DNA from: JBBRXJ01 sp038248505
Lineage (GTDB): Bacteria; Bacteroidota; Bacteroidia; Bacteroidales; JBBRXJ01
Assembly: GCA_038248505.1 (NCBI GenBank)
Contig: JBBRXJ010000046.1
Location: forward strand, 1 to 27,779
Reading direction: 5' to 3'
DNA: 27,779 nt
The notes under the pieces were generated by a model that saw nothing but the letters and a program-made list of their open reading frames with translations, was not told the origin of the DNA and searched no databases. This document shows positions 1 through 7,819 of this stretch, piece by piece. Both the position numbers and the translations under genes were made by a program. Numbering within the stretch: the first letter of the stretch is position 1; each line of letters starts with the position of its first letter.

Positions 1-266
1 CATACAATGGAGAAGAGGCTATAAAATATTGCAATGAAAATAATAACATCGACCTAATACTAATGGACATACAACTTCCTGATATGGATGGTTATGAAAC
101 AACCTCAAAAATTCGCCTTACATACAAAAACATACCCATAATTGCTCAAACGGCACATGCCATGAAGGAAGATAGACAACATTGTATAGATGCTGGCTGT
201 ACTGACTATATTAGTAAGCCTATACATAGCGACAAGCTCATTAAGCTCATAAATAGCTATTTGTAA
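1..266 (+). CDS. C-terminal receiver (REC) domain, 5'-truncated by window edge
   Basis: The reading frame is open from the first bases (codons start at base 3), so this is the 3' end of a gene that begins outside the window. It encodes the second half of a CheY-like receiver domain: the phospho-acceptor Asp lies in LILMDIQLPDMDG, the conserved switch Thr in AQTAHA, and the invariant Lys in ISKPI. The protein ends right after the last helix (KLINSYL), so the receiver is its C-terminal domain. The AQTAHA pattern is common in receivers at the end of hybrid histidine kinases, so a hybrid kinase is my best guess, but a stand-alone regulator is not excluded. It lies 148 bases upstream of cheR on the same strand, so it may feed the same chemosensory module. 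Confidence 0.85.
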   Translation, partial: YNGEEAIKYCNENNNIDLILMDIQLPDMDGYETTSKIRLTYKNIPIIAQTAHAMKEDRQHCIDAGCTDYISKPIHSDKLIKLINSYL

Positions 267-414
267 TTTTTCAGCAACCATTTTTCTTCATTTCTCGTAT
301 ATCATTTTAAAGGCAGGCATAGAGTAAATTAAAAATGATATTACGGTTCAATTTAATCTAACATTTTAGCACCTTGTTAAAATAAATAAATAATAATTAA
401 CAAAAGATATTAAT

Positions 415-1284
415 ATGTCAGAAGACGCAAAACCTTCAATTAACGAGGCATTTAAGGCACGAGAGATGACCAATGAAGATTTCAGGAGACTTTCTGAGTT
501 TATCTTTAAAGAGTATGGTATAAAAATGCCAGAAGAGAAAAAAACCATGCTACAGAGCAGATTACAAAAACGACTACGTGAACTCAATATTGCTAATTTT
601 AAAGATTATGTTGACTATGTATTTAGTAAAAAAGGACAAGAAGAGGAAGTAATACATATGATTGATGTTGTAAGTACTAATAAAACAGACTTCTTCAGAG
701 AGCCTGATCATTTTGAGTTTCTAACAAATGAAGTATTACCAGAATTTGTTCAATATAATCCGAACCGTAAAACAATTAAAGTATGGAGCGCAGGTTGCTC
801 TAGCGGCGAAGAGCCATATACCCTTTCAATTGTAATGAGCGAATTTGCTGAGAAGAACAATGGATTTGATTACACAATATTAGGCACGGATATATCATCG
901 AGAATTCTTCATCAAGCACAAGAGGCTATTTATAAGGAAGATAAGACAGATGTCATTCCACTCACTTTCAAAAAAAAATATCTATTACGAAGTAAAGATA
1001 GAGATAAGCCAACCGTACGAATTGTTCCTGAATTAAGGAAAAGAATCACATTTCAGCGTTTAAATTTTATGGATACCACATTCAGCGTTGGCGATTATTA
1101 CGATGTAATATTTTGCAGAAATGTACTCATATACTTTAATCGCGAAACTCAAGAAGCGGTAATAAATAAACTATGCCAGAAATTACGTGCTGGTGGTTAT
1201 TTGTTTTTAGGCCACTCTGAATCCATAACTAATATGAATGTTCCCGTTATTCGAATTAAACCAACTGTATTTAAAAGGAGCTAG
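415..1284 (+). CDS. cheR: CheR-type protein-glutamate O-methyltransferase
   Basis: This 289-residue protein has the normal CheR length and order. A helical N-terminal domain (about residues 18-75) is followed by the SAM-dependent methyltransferase domain. Visible family motifs are TNKTDFFRE (88-96), the SAM-binding loop VWSAGCSSGEEPY (123-135), the acidic GTDISSRIL (157-165), VIFCRNVLIYF (231-241) and LFLGHSESI (263-271). CheR methylates glutamates on chemoreceptors during adaptation and opposes CheB. The usual C-terminal pentapeptide-receptor tether and TPR extensions are absent. The start at 415 has an A-rich leader without a clear Shine-Dalgarno, as usual in Bacteroidota. A tandem hairpin with a T-run follows the stop, so cheR may be transcribed apart from the three genes downstream. 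Confidence 0.95.
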   Translation: MSEDAKPSINEAFKAREMTNEDFRRLSEFIFKEYGIKMPEEKKTMLQSRLQKRLRELNIANFKDYVDYVFSKKGQEEEVIHMIDVVSTNKTDFFREPDHFEFLTNEVLPEFVQYNPNRKTIKVWSAGCSSGEEPYTLSIVMSEFAEKNNGFDYTILGTDISSRILHQAQEAIYKEDKTDVIPLTFKKKYLLRSKDRDKPTVRIVPELRKRITFQRLNFMDTTFSVGDYYDVIFCRNVLIYFNRETQEAVINKLCQKLRAGGYLFLGHSESITNMNVPVIRIKPTVFKRS

Positions 1285-1296
1285 AGAAATTAAATA

Positions 1297-1346
1297 CGAT
1301 GATTAAGATCATCGGTAATGATGAGATATATCATCCTGATTTTTTT
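1297..1346 (+). terminator. Tandem hairpins plus T-run after cheR
   Basis: Two adjacent hairpins sit in the 159-base gap after cheR. The first is CGATGAT-TAAG-ATCATCG (1297-1314), a perfect 7-bp stem with a 4-base loop. The second is GATGA-gatata-TCATC (1320-1335). Four bases after the second stem comes a run of seven T (1340-1346). This resembles an intrinsic terminator or attenuator, though the AT-rich second stem is weak. Confidence 0.5.
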
Positions 1347-1443
1347 GAAAGATATACTATAAAAAACTATTTTTAATAATTATTACAGAATAAGGAACGA
1401 CAGATAAAAGGAATTAATATCCAAATAACAAACAAATAGCAAT

Positions 1444-2355
1444 ATGAGCAACATTGATGATCAGGAATTAATACGAGAACTCGAGAGACGATTTAACGAG
1501 AATAAGAATACGTTAAGCGAAATGACTGTTTTAGCTGAAGAGTTGAAGATTGCTAACAAAAAGCTAGAAGAATCTGAAGCTCTTAAGAGTCATTTCATTT
1601 CAAATATCACGAATGAAATACAAAATCCATTCGCTTCCATACTTGGACTAGCCAAAAACATTTTATCGGTAAAAAAAGAAGACTGGAAGACGGTAATATC
1701 AATGATTTCGCACATACACACCGAAGCATTCAATCTTGATTTTCAGTTCCGAAATATTTTTATGGCAGCAAAAATTGAGTCGGGCGAATTAATTTTTGAA
1801 GTATGTAAAGTAGACATATTATCACTACTTCATAATCTGATTGATGATTTCAAATTTGATGCTAAGAAAAAAAATCTGGATGTTCAATTTACACATAACC
1901 TGGTTAGCAGTAATGATGATGCTTTTTATTTCAAAACAGATCCTGAAAAGTTAAAGCTCATCATGTCGAATCTAATAAGTAATGCGACAAAATTCAGTCA
2001 TGATAAAGGTCAAATTGAAATCAATGCGAGTGTAACTGACTCTATACTCACTATTACTGTTAAAGATTATGGCGAAGGCATTTCCGAACAGAATAAAGAA
2101 ATTATTTTTGATCGTTTTAAACGCGTTGACTCTGGCATTACCTCTGTTAATAGAGGTCATGGACTAGGCTTGTCAATAAATAAAGCATTAATAGACTTTT
2201 TAAATGGCAATATTGCGATAGATACTAAAATAGGAGTAGGCAGCTTATTTACCATAAATATACCAGAGTCAAAACTTCATGTAACGGGCATTGCAACCAA
2301 TGATAGCGAACTATTCTTTAACGATAGTGACAATGAAAAAGGAGAGATGTTTTAG
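1444..2355 (+). CDS. Soluble histidine-kinase-like ATPase with Asn in place of the H-box His
   Basis: This 303-residue protein has no membrane segment or signal peptide. Residues about 8-50 are predicted coiled coil, 51-115 form a HisKA-like dimerisation region, and 165-275 form a GHKL ATP-binding domain. The ATP-binding motifs look complete: N-box LIMSNLISNATKFS (172-185), G1 box DYGEGI (208-213), F-box IFDRFKR and G2 box GHGLGLSI (238-245). The H-box reads SNITNEIQNPF where a typical kinase has S-x-S-H-E-I-R-T-P-L: residue 57 is Asn (AAT, 1612-1614) instead of the phosphorylated His. It therefore probably cannot autophosphorylate in the usual way. It may be a GHKL-type Ser/Thr kinase, an ATP-dependent sensor or a pseudokinase scaffold. 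It is followed after 21 bases by cheD, so it likely belongs to the cheD-cheB transcript. Confidence 0.85.
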   Translation: MSNIDDQELIRELERRFNENKNTLSEMTVLAEELKIANKKLEESEALKSHFISNITNEIQNPFASILGLAKNILSVKKEDWKTVISMISHIHTEAFNLDFQFRNIFMAAKIESGELIFEVCKVDILSLLHNLIDDFKFDAKKKNLDVQFTHNLVSSNDDAFYFKTDPEKLKLIMSNLISNATKFSHDKGQIEINASVTDSILTITVKDYGEGISEQNKEIIFDRFKRVDSGITSVNRGHGLGLSINKALIDFLNGNIAIDTKIGVGSLFTINIPESKLHVTGIATNDSELFFNDSDNEKGEMF

Positions 2356-2376
2356 TTCAGAAAAAAGCTAGGAACG

Positions 2377-2853
2377 ATGGAGGGTAATACCTATTTTTTA
2401 TATCCGGCAACTTTGTTTGTCAGCAAAGAACCATACTTGATTAATACAATACTTGGTTCATGTGTATCAGTTTGTTTATATGATCCAAAGCTTAAGTTGG
2501 GCGGAATGAATCATTATATGCTCCCTTTTTGGAATGGACAAGGATTAGCATCACCCAAATATGGAAACATTGCGATTGACAAATTGCTTGATCGAATGCT
2601 TGAATTAGGCAGTCACAAAATAAATTTACAAGCAAAAGTTTTTGGTGGTGGGGAAGTAATAGATACACAAATAAGTAATTATCACATAGGCGAACGAAAT
2701 ATAAAGATGGCTTTTGAACAATTACAAGAATTAAAAATACCCGTTGTAAGTTCAAGCACTGGTGGAAAACAAGGACGCAAAATTCAGTTTTATACTGAGA
2801 ATGGTAGTGTAATGCAAAAGTTTATTCAACGACAAAACGGAGAACAACAATAA
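2377..2853 (+). CDS. cheD: CheD chemoreceptor glutamine deamidase
   Basis: This 158-residue protein matches the usual CheD length. The catalytic Cys is Cys29 in TILGSCVSVCLYD and the catalytic His is His46 in GGMNHYMLP. Further family signatures are KYGNIAIDKLLDRML, KVFGGGEV and the C-terminal STGGKQGRKIQFYTENG. CheD deamidates specific glutamines on chemoreceptors and in some bacteria binds CheC to control its phosphatase activity; no cheC is in this window. The start is preceded by AGGA at a plausible distance. It begins 21 bases after the kinase-like gene and ends one base before cheB, so the genes are almost certainly cotranscribed. Confidence 0.93.
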   Translation: MEGNTYFLYPATLFVSKEPYLINTILGSCVSVCLYDPKLKLGGMNHYMLPFWNGQGLASPKYGNIAIDKLLDRMLELGSHKINLQAKVFGGGEVIDTQISNYHIGERNIKMAFEQLQELKIPVVSSSTGGKQGRKIQFYTENGSVMQKFIQRQNGEQQ

Positions 2854-2854
2854 T

Positions 2855-3931
2855 ATGGAACTGAAAAACAAAATACGCGTTTTGGTAGTAGACGATTCAG
2901 CGGTAATTCGTCAAACAATTACAGAAATTCTGAATTCCGATCCTTTGATAGAAGTAATGGGAAGTGCTTCGGATCCATTTCATGCAGCACGAAAAATTGC
3001 ATTAGAAGCACCTGATGTAATTACCCTTGATGTTGAAATGCCAAAAATGGATGGACTTACGTTTTTACGAAAGATCATGATGCAACATCCAATTCCGGTT
3101 GTTATTATTTCAAGCTTAACAGCAGAAGGAACTCAAACTTGTTTGAAAGCATTAGAATATGGCGCAGTTGAAGTAATAACTAAACCGCAGATGCATACCT
3201 TAGAGTTTTTTGAGGAAAGCAAAATACGAATTATTGATGCTGTAAAAGCCGCTGCCATTTCAAAATTAAGACGACGTACCACAGCCGTTGATATACCTAT
3301 TCAACCCAAATACACTGCTGATGTTGTTTTACCAAGTGTAAAAAGCATGAGTATGATAAAAACGACAGAAAAAGTTTTAGCTATTGGAGCATCAACCGGT
3401 GGTACAGAAGCTATTCGAGAACTTTTGATGGAAATGCCTTTAGATTCACCTGGCATTGTTATTGTTCAGCATATGCCCGAAGAATTTACCCGTTCGTTCG
3501 CCAACCGACTTAATGAACTTTGTAAAATAACTGTTAAAGAAGCTCAAAATGGAGATTCTGTAATACGCGGACAGGCGCTTATTGCACCCGGAAATTACCA
3601 TACCTTACTACACAGAAGTGGTGCCAAATACTATGTTGAAGTAAAAACGGGGCCTCTTGTAAACAGGCATCGTCCTTCTGTTGATGTTTTATTTCGTTCA
3701 GTTTCTCAATACGCTGGACAGAATGCCATTGGCGTAATTATGACAGGTATGGGAAACGACGGTGCGCATGGCCTACTCGAAATGAAAGAAGCCGGAGCTG
3801 ATACCGTAGCTCAAGATGAAAAAAGCTGCATTGTTTTTGGCATGCCAAACGAAGCAATTAAACTAGGTGCTGCAAACAAAATTCTTCCGCTTGATAAGAT
3901 TGCAGCCTATTTAATACGAAATCAGTACTAA
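2855..3931 (+). CDS. cheB: CheB: receiver-controlled chemoreceptor methylesterase/deamidase
   Basis: At 358 residues this is a full-length CheB. The N-terminal receiver (about 7-125) has the acidic pair in VVDDSAVIRQ, phospho-acceptor Asp59 in ITLDVEMPKMDG and Lys110 in VITKP. After a linker (about 130-170) comes the methylesterase domain with its catalytic triad: Ser180 in IGASTGGTEAI, His206 in VQHMPEEFT and Asp302 in MTGMGNDGAHG. CheB removes methyl groups placed by CheR once its receiver is phosphorylated, normally by CheA. No CheA is in the window, so the phosphodonor here is unknown. Just one base separates it from cheD. It is the last gene of the cluster; a long AT-rich gap follows. 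Confidence 0.96.
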   Translation: MELKNKIRVLVVDDSAVIRQTITEILNSDPLIEVMGSASDPFHAARKIALEAPDVITLDVEMPKMDGLTFLRKIMMQHPIPVVIISSLTAEGTQTCLKALEYGAVEVITKPQMHTLEFFEESKIRIIDAVKAAAISKLRRRTTAVDIPIQPKYTADVVLPSVKSMSMIKTTEKVLAIGASTGGTEAIRELLMEMPLDSPGIVIVQHMPEEFTRSFANRLNELCKITVKEAQNGDSVIRGQALIAPGNYHTLLHRSGAKYYVEVKTGPLVNRHRPSVDVLFRSVSQYAGQNAIGVIMTGMGNDGAHGLLEMKEAGADTVAQDEKSCIVFGMPNEAIKLGAANKILPLDKIAAYLIRNQY

Positions 3932-4338
3932 TAAACTATTAATAATGTTTGTTCTAGTTAACTGTTTTATACTGTAAACTCTGTTACTTAACTATTATAG
4001 AACTTCCTACCAACTCTAAATACCATTTAATAAACTTTAAATACATTTGATACATTATACACTAAGCGATTTGCACTTACTAACTAGGCTCCTAATAAAC
4101 GATTCGTTAAATCATTTGTTAATACCTACCCTATTTAACAAATAAAACAAAAAGGCATTCAAGGTTGCAAAGAACTACCTAATAGTATATAGATTCAAAT
4201 AAAGTGACGAAATCTTTTATAAGATTAATTATAAAATAATTACAGTAAATTCCATAAATAATAAAAAAGGTATTATTTATCACTCTCCTTTAATCGTTTA
4301 TTAAAAAATCGTACATTTGAATTAAACTCAAAAGAGAA
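3932..4338. other. 407-base AT-rich non-coding gap between cheB and the SiaC-like gene
   Basis: No convincing ORF or RNA gene is visible on either strand. The stretch is very AT-rich. It contains an 8-bp inverted repeat (TTTTATAA at 4215-4222, TTATAAAA at 4229-4236) and two copies of a TACATTTG box (4042-4049 and 4312-4319). The second copy is well placed to serve the gene at 4339. No clear intrinsic terminator was recognised directly after cheB. Confidence 0.6.
4289..4319 (+). promoter_or_regulatory. Putative Bacteroidota sigma-A promoter of the SiaC-like gene
   Basis: The box TACATTTG (4312-4319) fits the Bacteroidota -7 consensus TAnnTTTG exactly. Nineteen bases upstream lies TTTA (4289-4292), one mismatch from the -33 TTTG. 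Transcription would start near 4325, giving a very short leader before the ATG at 4339. This suggests the SiaC-like gene has its own promoter rather than depending on the che transcript. Confidence 0.5.
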
Positions 4339-4719
4339 ATGGAAAAACTAATTATTGAGGCCGATATCGATATTCCGGCCATGGTGCTTGATAAAGAGGC
4401 GAATTGTTTTGAAATTTCTGGTAAATCACTACCCGAAGACGTTGTTAAAACCTATTTGCCTGTTCTCAATTGGATTGATCAATACGTTAAAGATCCGCTT
4501 GACGAAACCGTTTTTGTATTCAAATTAAACTACCTGAATACCGCTTCAACTAAAGCCATGACACAAATTGTTCACCGTTTAAAAACGCTAATTGATAATG
4601 GCAAAAAACTTAAAGTTAATTGGTATTATGAATTAGATGACTTTGACATGAAAAAATTAGGTTCTGATATTTCTTTTTTTACGGGTGTTCCCTTTGATTT
4701 TTTTGAGATGGAAGAATAA
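4339..4719 (+). CDS. SiaC-family (DUF1987) regulatory phosphoprotein
   Basis: This 126-residue protein has the length and pattern of DUF1987/SiaC proteins: N-terminal FEISGKSLPEDV (24-35), the central FKLNYLNTASTKAM (61-74) and an acidic end. In Pseudomonas aeruginosa, SiaC is switched by phosphorylation of a Thr by the HATPase-type kinase SiaB, reversed by the PP2C phosphatase SiaA, and the unphosphorylated form activates the diguanylate cyclase SiaD. The Thr in the same N-T-[SA]-S motif is at residue 68 here. No siaA, siaB or siaD is recognisable in the window. The nearest ATP-binding kinase-like protein is the Asn-box protein at 1444-2355. A link between the two is only inference. The gene has its own putative promoter and converges with the Mur ligase gene. 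Confidence 0.85.
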   Translation: MEKLIIEADIDIPAMVLDKEANCFEISGKSLPEDVVKTYLPVLNWIDQYVKDPLDETVFVFKLNYLNTASTKAMTQIVHRLKTLIDNGKKLKVNWYYELDDFDMKKLGSDISFFTGVPFDFFEMEE

Positions 4720-4764
4720 TTTTCGATAATTATTCAATATATCTTCAATTCTAATATCAGCAAA

Positions 4765-6135
4765 CTACTTACGAATCCCACTAAAAACACGCTGAGCAAA
4801 ATCAGCTAAAGTCGTATCTCTTGCCCCCATCAATAAAATAACATCCCCTGGTTCAACTAGTAGATTTAAAAACCCTATCAAATTATTCCGTTGAGCAATA
4901 AAACCAGCATTTTTTTGTAGCTTAACTAAAGCATCTGAAACGATTAAAGGAGAGATATCTTTATCCACATTACCACCAGCGTAATACACATCAGATAATA
5001 TAAAAGTATCTTGTACTCTCAAATTAGCAGCAAGCAAATCAATTAGCTCTTGATGCATAAAACGTAAAGGTCCAAATCCATGTGGCTGAAACCAGGCAAA
5101 TACTTTTTTCCCAATACTCCTGCAAGCTAAAATAGCAGCAACTACTTCCGCCGGATTATGTGCGAAATCATCAATAACAATGACTCCATTTGCTTCACCA
5201 ACAACTTGCATACGACGATAAATTCCTTCAAACGATTTCAAAGCCTCAGCTGACTTCTCAACAGAAATACCTGCCGCAGCACAAGCAGCAACGGCAGCTG
5301 CTGCATTCTCCATATTATGACGCCCTATTAAGGGGATATTGAACAACACCGCATTTAATGTAAATTCAATCTTATACCCATTTTGAAAAAAACCGTTTAC
5401 TCTATATCCAGCATTATCATTACATCCAAAATCGTTCTCTTTTTTACGAGATAAACTTGATGCAAGCGCATGTGATGCATTAACAATAAACGCACCTGAG
5501 GTATTCTCCTTAAACGTATTAAACAAGCTTAGCAATTCATCAAATTCTTTATGATCGCGATCAATATTTAATAAAAGAGAAATCTCAGGTTTATAATTTA
5601 CAATAGAACCATCTGATTCATCGGCTTCAATCACCAACCAATCACTCGCTCCTACCCATGCATTTCCGGGCAATCCTTTCTCTTGAATACTCGTTAAACC
5701 CGCACCTGTCATTAATGATGGTCTTAACCCACAATATTCCATAATATGAAAAATCATGGCCGATGTGGTTGATTTACCCGATGTACCACCAACCGCAATG
5801 GTTCGCTTCGATTCTGAAATTGCCGCCAATAAGGCTGAGCGTTTCATTATTGGAATACCAAATTTTAATGCCTTCTGATATTCAATATTGCTTTCTTCAA
5901 TAGCCGTTGAAACCACTAAAACATCTATATCTTTTGATATGCCGGAAGCATCTTGAAAAAAACAAGTAATACCCATTTTTTCAAATTGCTCTTTTATGAG
6001 CAGCTTACTACCTTCTGTAAACAAACGATCAGAACCGGAAACATTCCTACCAATGCCTTTTAAATATTGGGCTATCGCACTCATTCCCGTACCTGCAATG
6101 CCCACAAAAAAATAGTTTTGATATTCTTTAATCAT
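4765..6135 (-). CDS. Mur ligase family protein, MurC-like paralog
   Basis: This 456-residue protein has the three Mur-ligase domains. The N-terminal Rossmann part reads YFFVGIAGTGMSAIAQYL (8-25). The central ATPase has AVGGTSGKSTTSAM (114-127) and VIEADESDGS (168-177). The C-terminal part has RHNMENAAAA, GIYRRMQ, VIDDFAHNPAEV and QPHGFGPLR. Mur ligases join an amino acid or peptide to a UDP-MurNAc-type carboxylate using ATP. The layout resembles MurC (UDP-MurNAc:L-Ala ligase), but the P-loop is GTSGKST rather than the MurC/Mpl GTHGKTT, and the C-terminal motif is DDFAHNP rather than D-Y-A-H-H-P. It lies outside any cell-division cluster. It may be a recycling or specialised ligase rather than the essential MurC; the substrate cannot be read from sequence. 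Confidence 0.8.
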   Translation of the reverse strand: MIKEYQNYFFVGIAGTGMSAIAQYLKGIGRNVSGSDRLFTEGSKLLIKEQFEKMGITCFFQDASGISKDIDVLVVSTAIEESNIEYQKALKFGIPIMKRSALLAAISESKRTIAVGGTSGKSTTSAMIFHIMEYCGLRPSLMTGAGLTSIQEKGLPGNAWVGASDWLVIEADESDGSIVNYKPEISLLLNIDRDHKEFDELLSLFNTFKENTSGAFIVNASHALASSLSRKKENDFGCNDNAGYRVNGFFQNGYKIEFTLNAVLFNIPLIGRHNMENAAAAVAACAAAGISVEKSAEALKSFEGIYRRMQVVGEANGVIVIDDFAHNPAEVVAAILACRSIGKKVFAWFQPHGFGPLRFMHQELIDLLAANLRVQDTFILSDVYYAGGNVDKDISPLIVSDALVKLQKNAGFIAQRNNLIGFLNLLVEPGDVILLMGARDTTLADFAQRVFSGIRK

Positions 6136-6422
6136 AATTGATGTTGATTTTTTAGATCATTTGCCCTTTTTGTAAAACTATTTATTAAGACCTCAATCTA
6201 TCGTCTAATACTACAAATGTGTAAAAAAAATGCAAAGATCATTTCATAATTTAAATTTTCTATTAATTGTGTTGATATTATGTGTTTAATTTTCAACTGA
6301 TGAATTTTGAATATAGATACTTATTATGTGTGTTTTTAAAAATTTTCAATAAATAGTTATTGACAAGGCAGGAATTAATTCTTTTCACCGCGTAATTGAC
6401 AGACAAATATGATCGTAAAAGT

Positions 6423-7166
6423 TTACAGCTTAAACGCAATCTCCTTAAACCCGAAGCTGAGTAGCGCGCCTGATGCGGTCTTTACTTGTAGTTGGCCGGA
6501 TACGTTTACACCTTTAATAATACCGTCGAGCTCGCCTCTATCACTAATAAAAACGAGTGGCACATTTAATCCAAATAAAAACTTTAAATAGGCTTTATCA
6601 ATACCAAGCTGGCGCCCAGCATTCAATTCCGCATACACCTTTGCAAAGGCATCGCAAAACTGCATTAAAATCGCTTCTATATCAAAATATCTCCCGCAAA
6701 GCATTTTCATTGAAACGGCTTGTGGTAAGGCATCGCCAAAGTGCTCCTGATTGATATTCAAGCCTATACCAATAATGCTATGCTGTATATGCACGCCTGA
6801 CAAGCTGTTCTCAATGAGAACCCCTGCAATTTTGCGCTGGTCTGCTATTATGTCATTGGGCCATTTAATAAGAGCCTCTATACCATTCAATTTAAGCACT
6901 TCTACGAGAGCGAGGCTGCAAATTTTAGACAAGACAAATTGATTAATTGCTTCAATATTTGATGGATAGATGATCAGACTGCAAGTAAGATTTTTACCCG
7001 GCATACTCTGCCATGAATTAAGCGACGCCCCGCGACCAGCCGTCTGTTCATTTGCCATAATAACCACGCCCTCAGCAGGTCGTTCCTTTTTAAGTAGTTC
7101 TTTGGCATGATTGTTGGTACTATCCGTCGTTAGAAGCCGTATTATTTGTGTGCCTATGCCTTTCAT
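6423..7166 (-). CDS. birA: Biotin--[acetyl-CoA-carboxylase] ligase, monofunctional
   Basis: From the ATG at 7166 the protein has 247 residues. It carries the BirA/LplA catalytic core: TTDSTNNHAKELL (13-25), ANEQTAGRG (38-46), the hallmark KWPNDI, KIAGVLIE and GIGLNIN. It activates biotin with ATP and transfers it to a lysine of biotin carboxyl carrier proteins. There is no N-terminal helix-turn-helix, so it is the non-regulatory type. An in-frame start at 7286 would add 40 residues of Cys-rich hydrophobic sequence and run into the divergent rsfS leader; the motif-proximal start is preferred. The residues after GRG (ASLNSW) differ from the common G-R-G-R-x-G-N loop. Divergent birA and rsfS is a recurrent arrangement in Bacteroidota. 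Confidence 0.9.
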   Translation of the reverse strand: MKGIGTQIIRLLTTDSTNNHAKELLKKERPAEGVVIMANEQTAGRGASLNSWQSMPGKNLTCSLIIYPSNIEAINQFVLSKICSLALVEVLKLNGIEALIKWPNDIIADQRKIAGVLIENSLSGVHIQHSIIGIGLNINQEHFGDALPQAVSMKMLCGRYFDIEAILMQFCDAFAKVYAELNAGRQLGIDKAYLKFLFGLNVPLVFISDRGELDGIIKGVNVSGQLQVKTASGALLSFGFKEIAFKL

Positions 7167-7300
7167 TGTTGCAAAAATCAGCAAATTATGCGTTAATATT
7201 AAATAAAAGCATATTTTTTTGCCATGCTCTTTTGTACTATATTTACAGCCGCAAAAAACAATAAATACTACAATTGCACCAAGCATTTATAAAGACCAAA

Positions 7301-7819
7301 ATGAGCACAACAACACTACTAAACACAATTATTGAAGGTATTCAAGAAAAGAAGGGTAAAGACGTTATCACCATTGATCTTAAAAAACTAGATAGCAGCA
7401 TTTGCGACTATTTTATTATATGCCATGGCGATTCAAACACACAGGTAAATGCCATTGCCGATTCCATTGAAGCCGAAGTAAAGAAAACCCTCGGCATACG
7501 TGTTGATCACCGCGAGGGTAAAGCAAATGCCGAATGGATCGTACTCGATTACTTTCATGTAATTGTACATGTTTTTCAAGCAGGCATTCGCGAACATTAC
7601 AATATTGAAGAATTATACTCTGATGCAAAATCGAAACGCATAGCAGAGCCAAAATCACTACTAAAAAAGACAGATAGCAATGACAGAGCCAAAAAGCCAA
7701 GCACAAGCCGAGCAAAATCAGCAGGAACCAAAAAAACAAGAAGCACAGGAAAAGCAGCCACAGGAAAAACAGCAGAAAAGCCTAAACCCGTTCGCAAAAC
7801 AGCCGGGAAGCGCAAATAA
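7301..7819 (+). CDS. rsfS: Ribosomal silencing factor RsfS with long basic C-terminal tail
   Basis: RsfS binds ribosomal protein L14 and keeps the subunits apart when nutrients are short. The core (about residues 1-108 from the ATG at 7301) carries LDSSICDYFIICHGDSNTQV, HREGKANAEWIVLDY and HVIVHVFQAGIREHYNIEELY, all typical of the Iojap/RsfS family. The family usually stops about here. This protein continues for some 64 residues rich in Lys, Arg, Ser, Thr and Ala. The last 140 bases of the gene overlap the start of ftsH in another frame. An in-frame ATG at 7274 would add nine residues (MHQAFIKTK); the ATG at 7301 matches the usual family start better. The tail could bind RNA or be a by-product of overlap; function unknown. 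Confidence 0.92.
   Translation: MSTTTLLNTIIEGIQEKKGKDVITIDLKKLDSSICDYFIICHGDSNTQVNAIADSIEAEVKKTLGIRVDHREGKANAEWIVLDYFHVIVHVFQAGIREHYNIEELYSDAKSKRIAEPKSLLKKTDSNDRAKKPSTSRAKSAGTKKTRSTGKAATGKTAEKPKPVRKTAGKRK

Noticed and set aside
1444..2355. Kinase-like gene as a pseudogene
   Set aside because: The frame is intact and all ATP-binding boxes are conserved; only the acceptor His is changed, so loss of the whole gene is not supported.
4215..4236. 8-bp AT-only inverted repeat as an operator or small RNA
   Set aside because: In such AT-rich sequence an 8-bp A/T inverted repeat can easily arise by chance; no further support.
4765..6135. Assignment as Mpl (murein peptide ligase)
   Set aside because: The N-terminal motif YFFVGIAGTGMSAIAQYL is MurC-like, not the Mpl type, and the P-loop differs from both; kept as MurC-like paralog.
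7167..7286. Extended birA start
   Set aside because: Would add Cys-rich hydrophobic sequence before the conserved core and run into the divergent rsfS leader.
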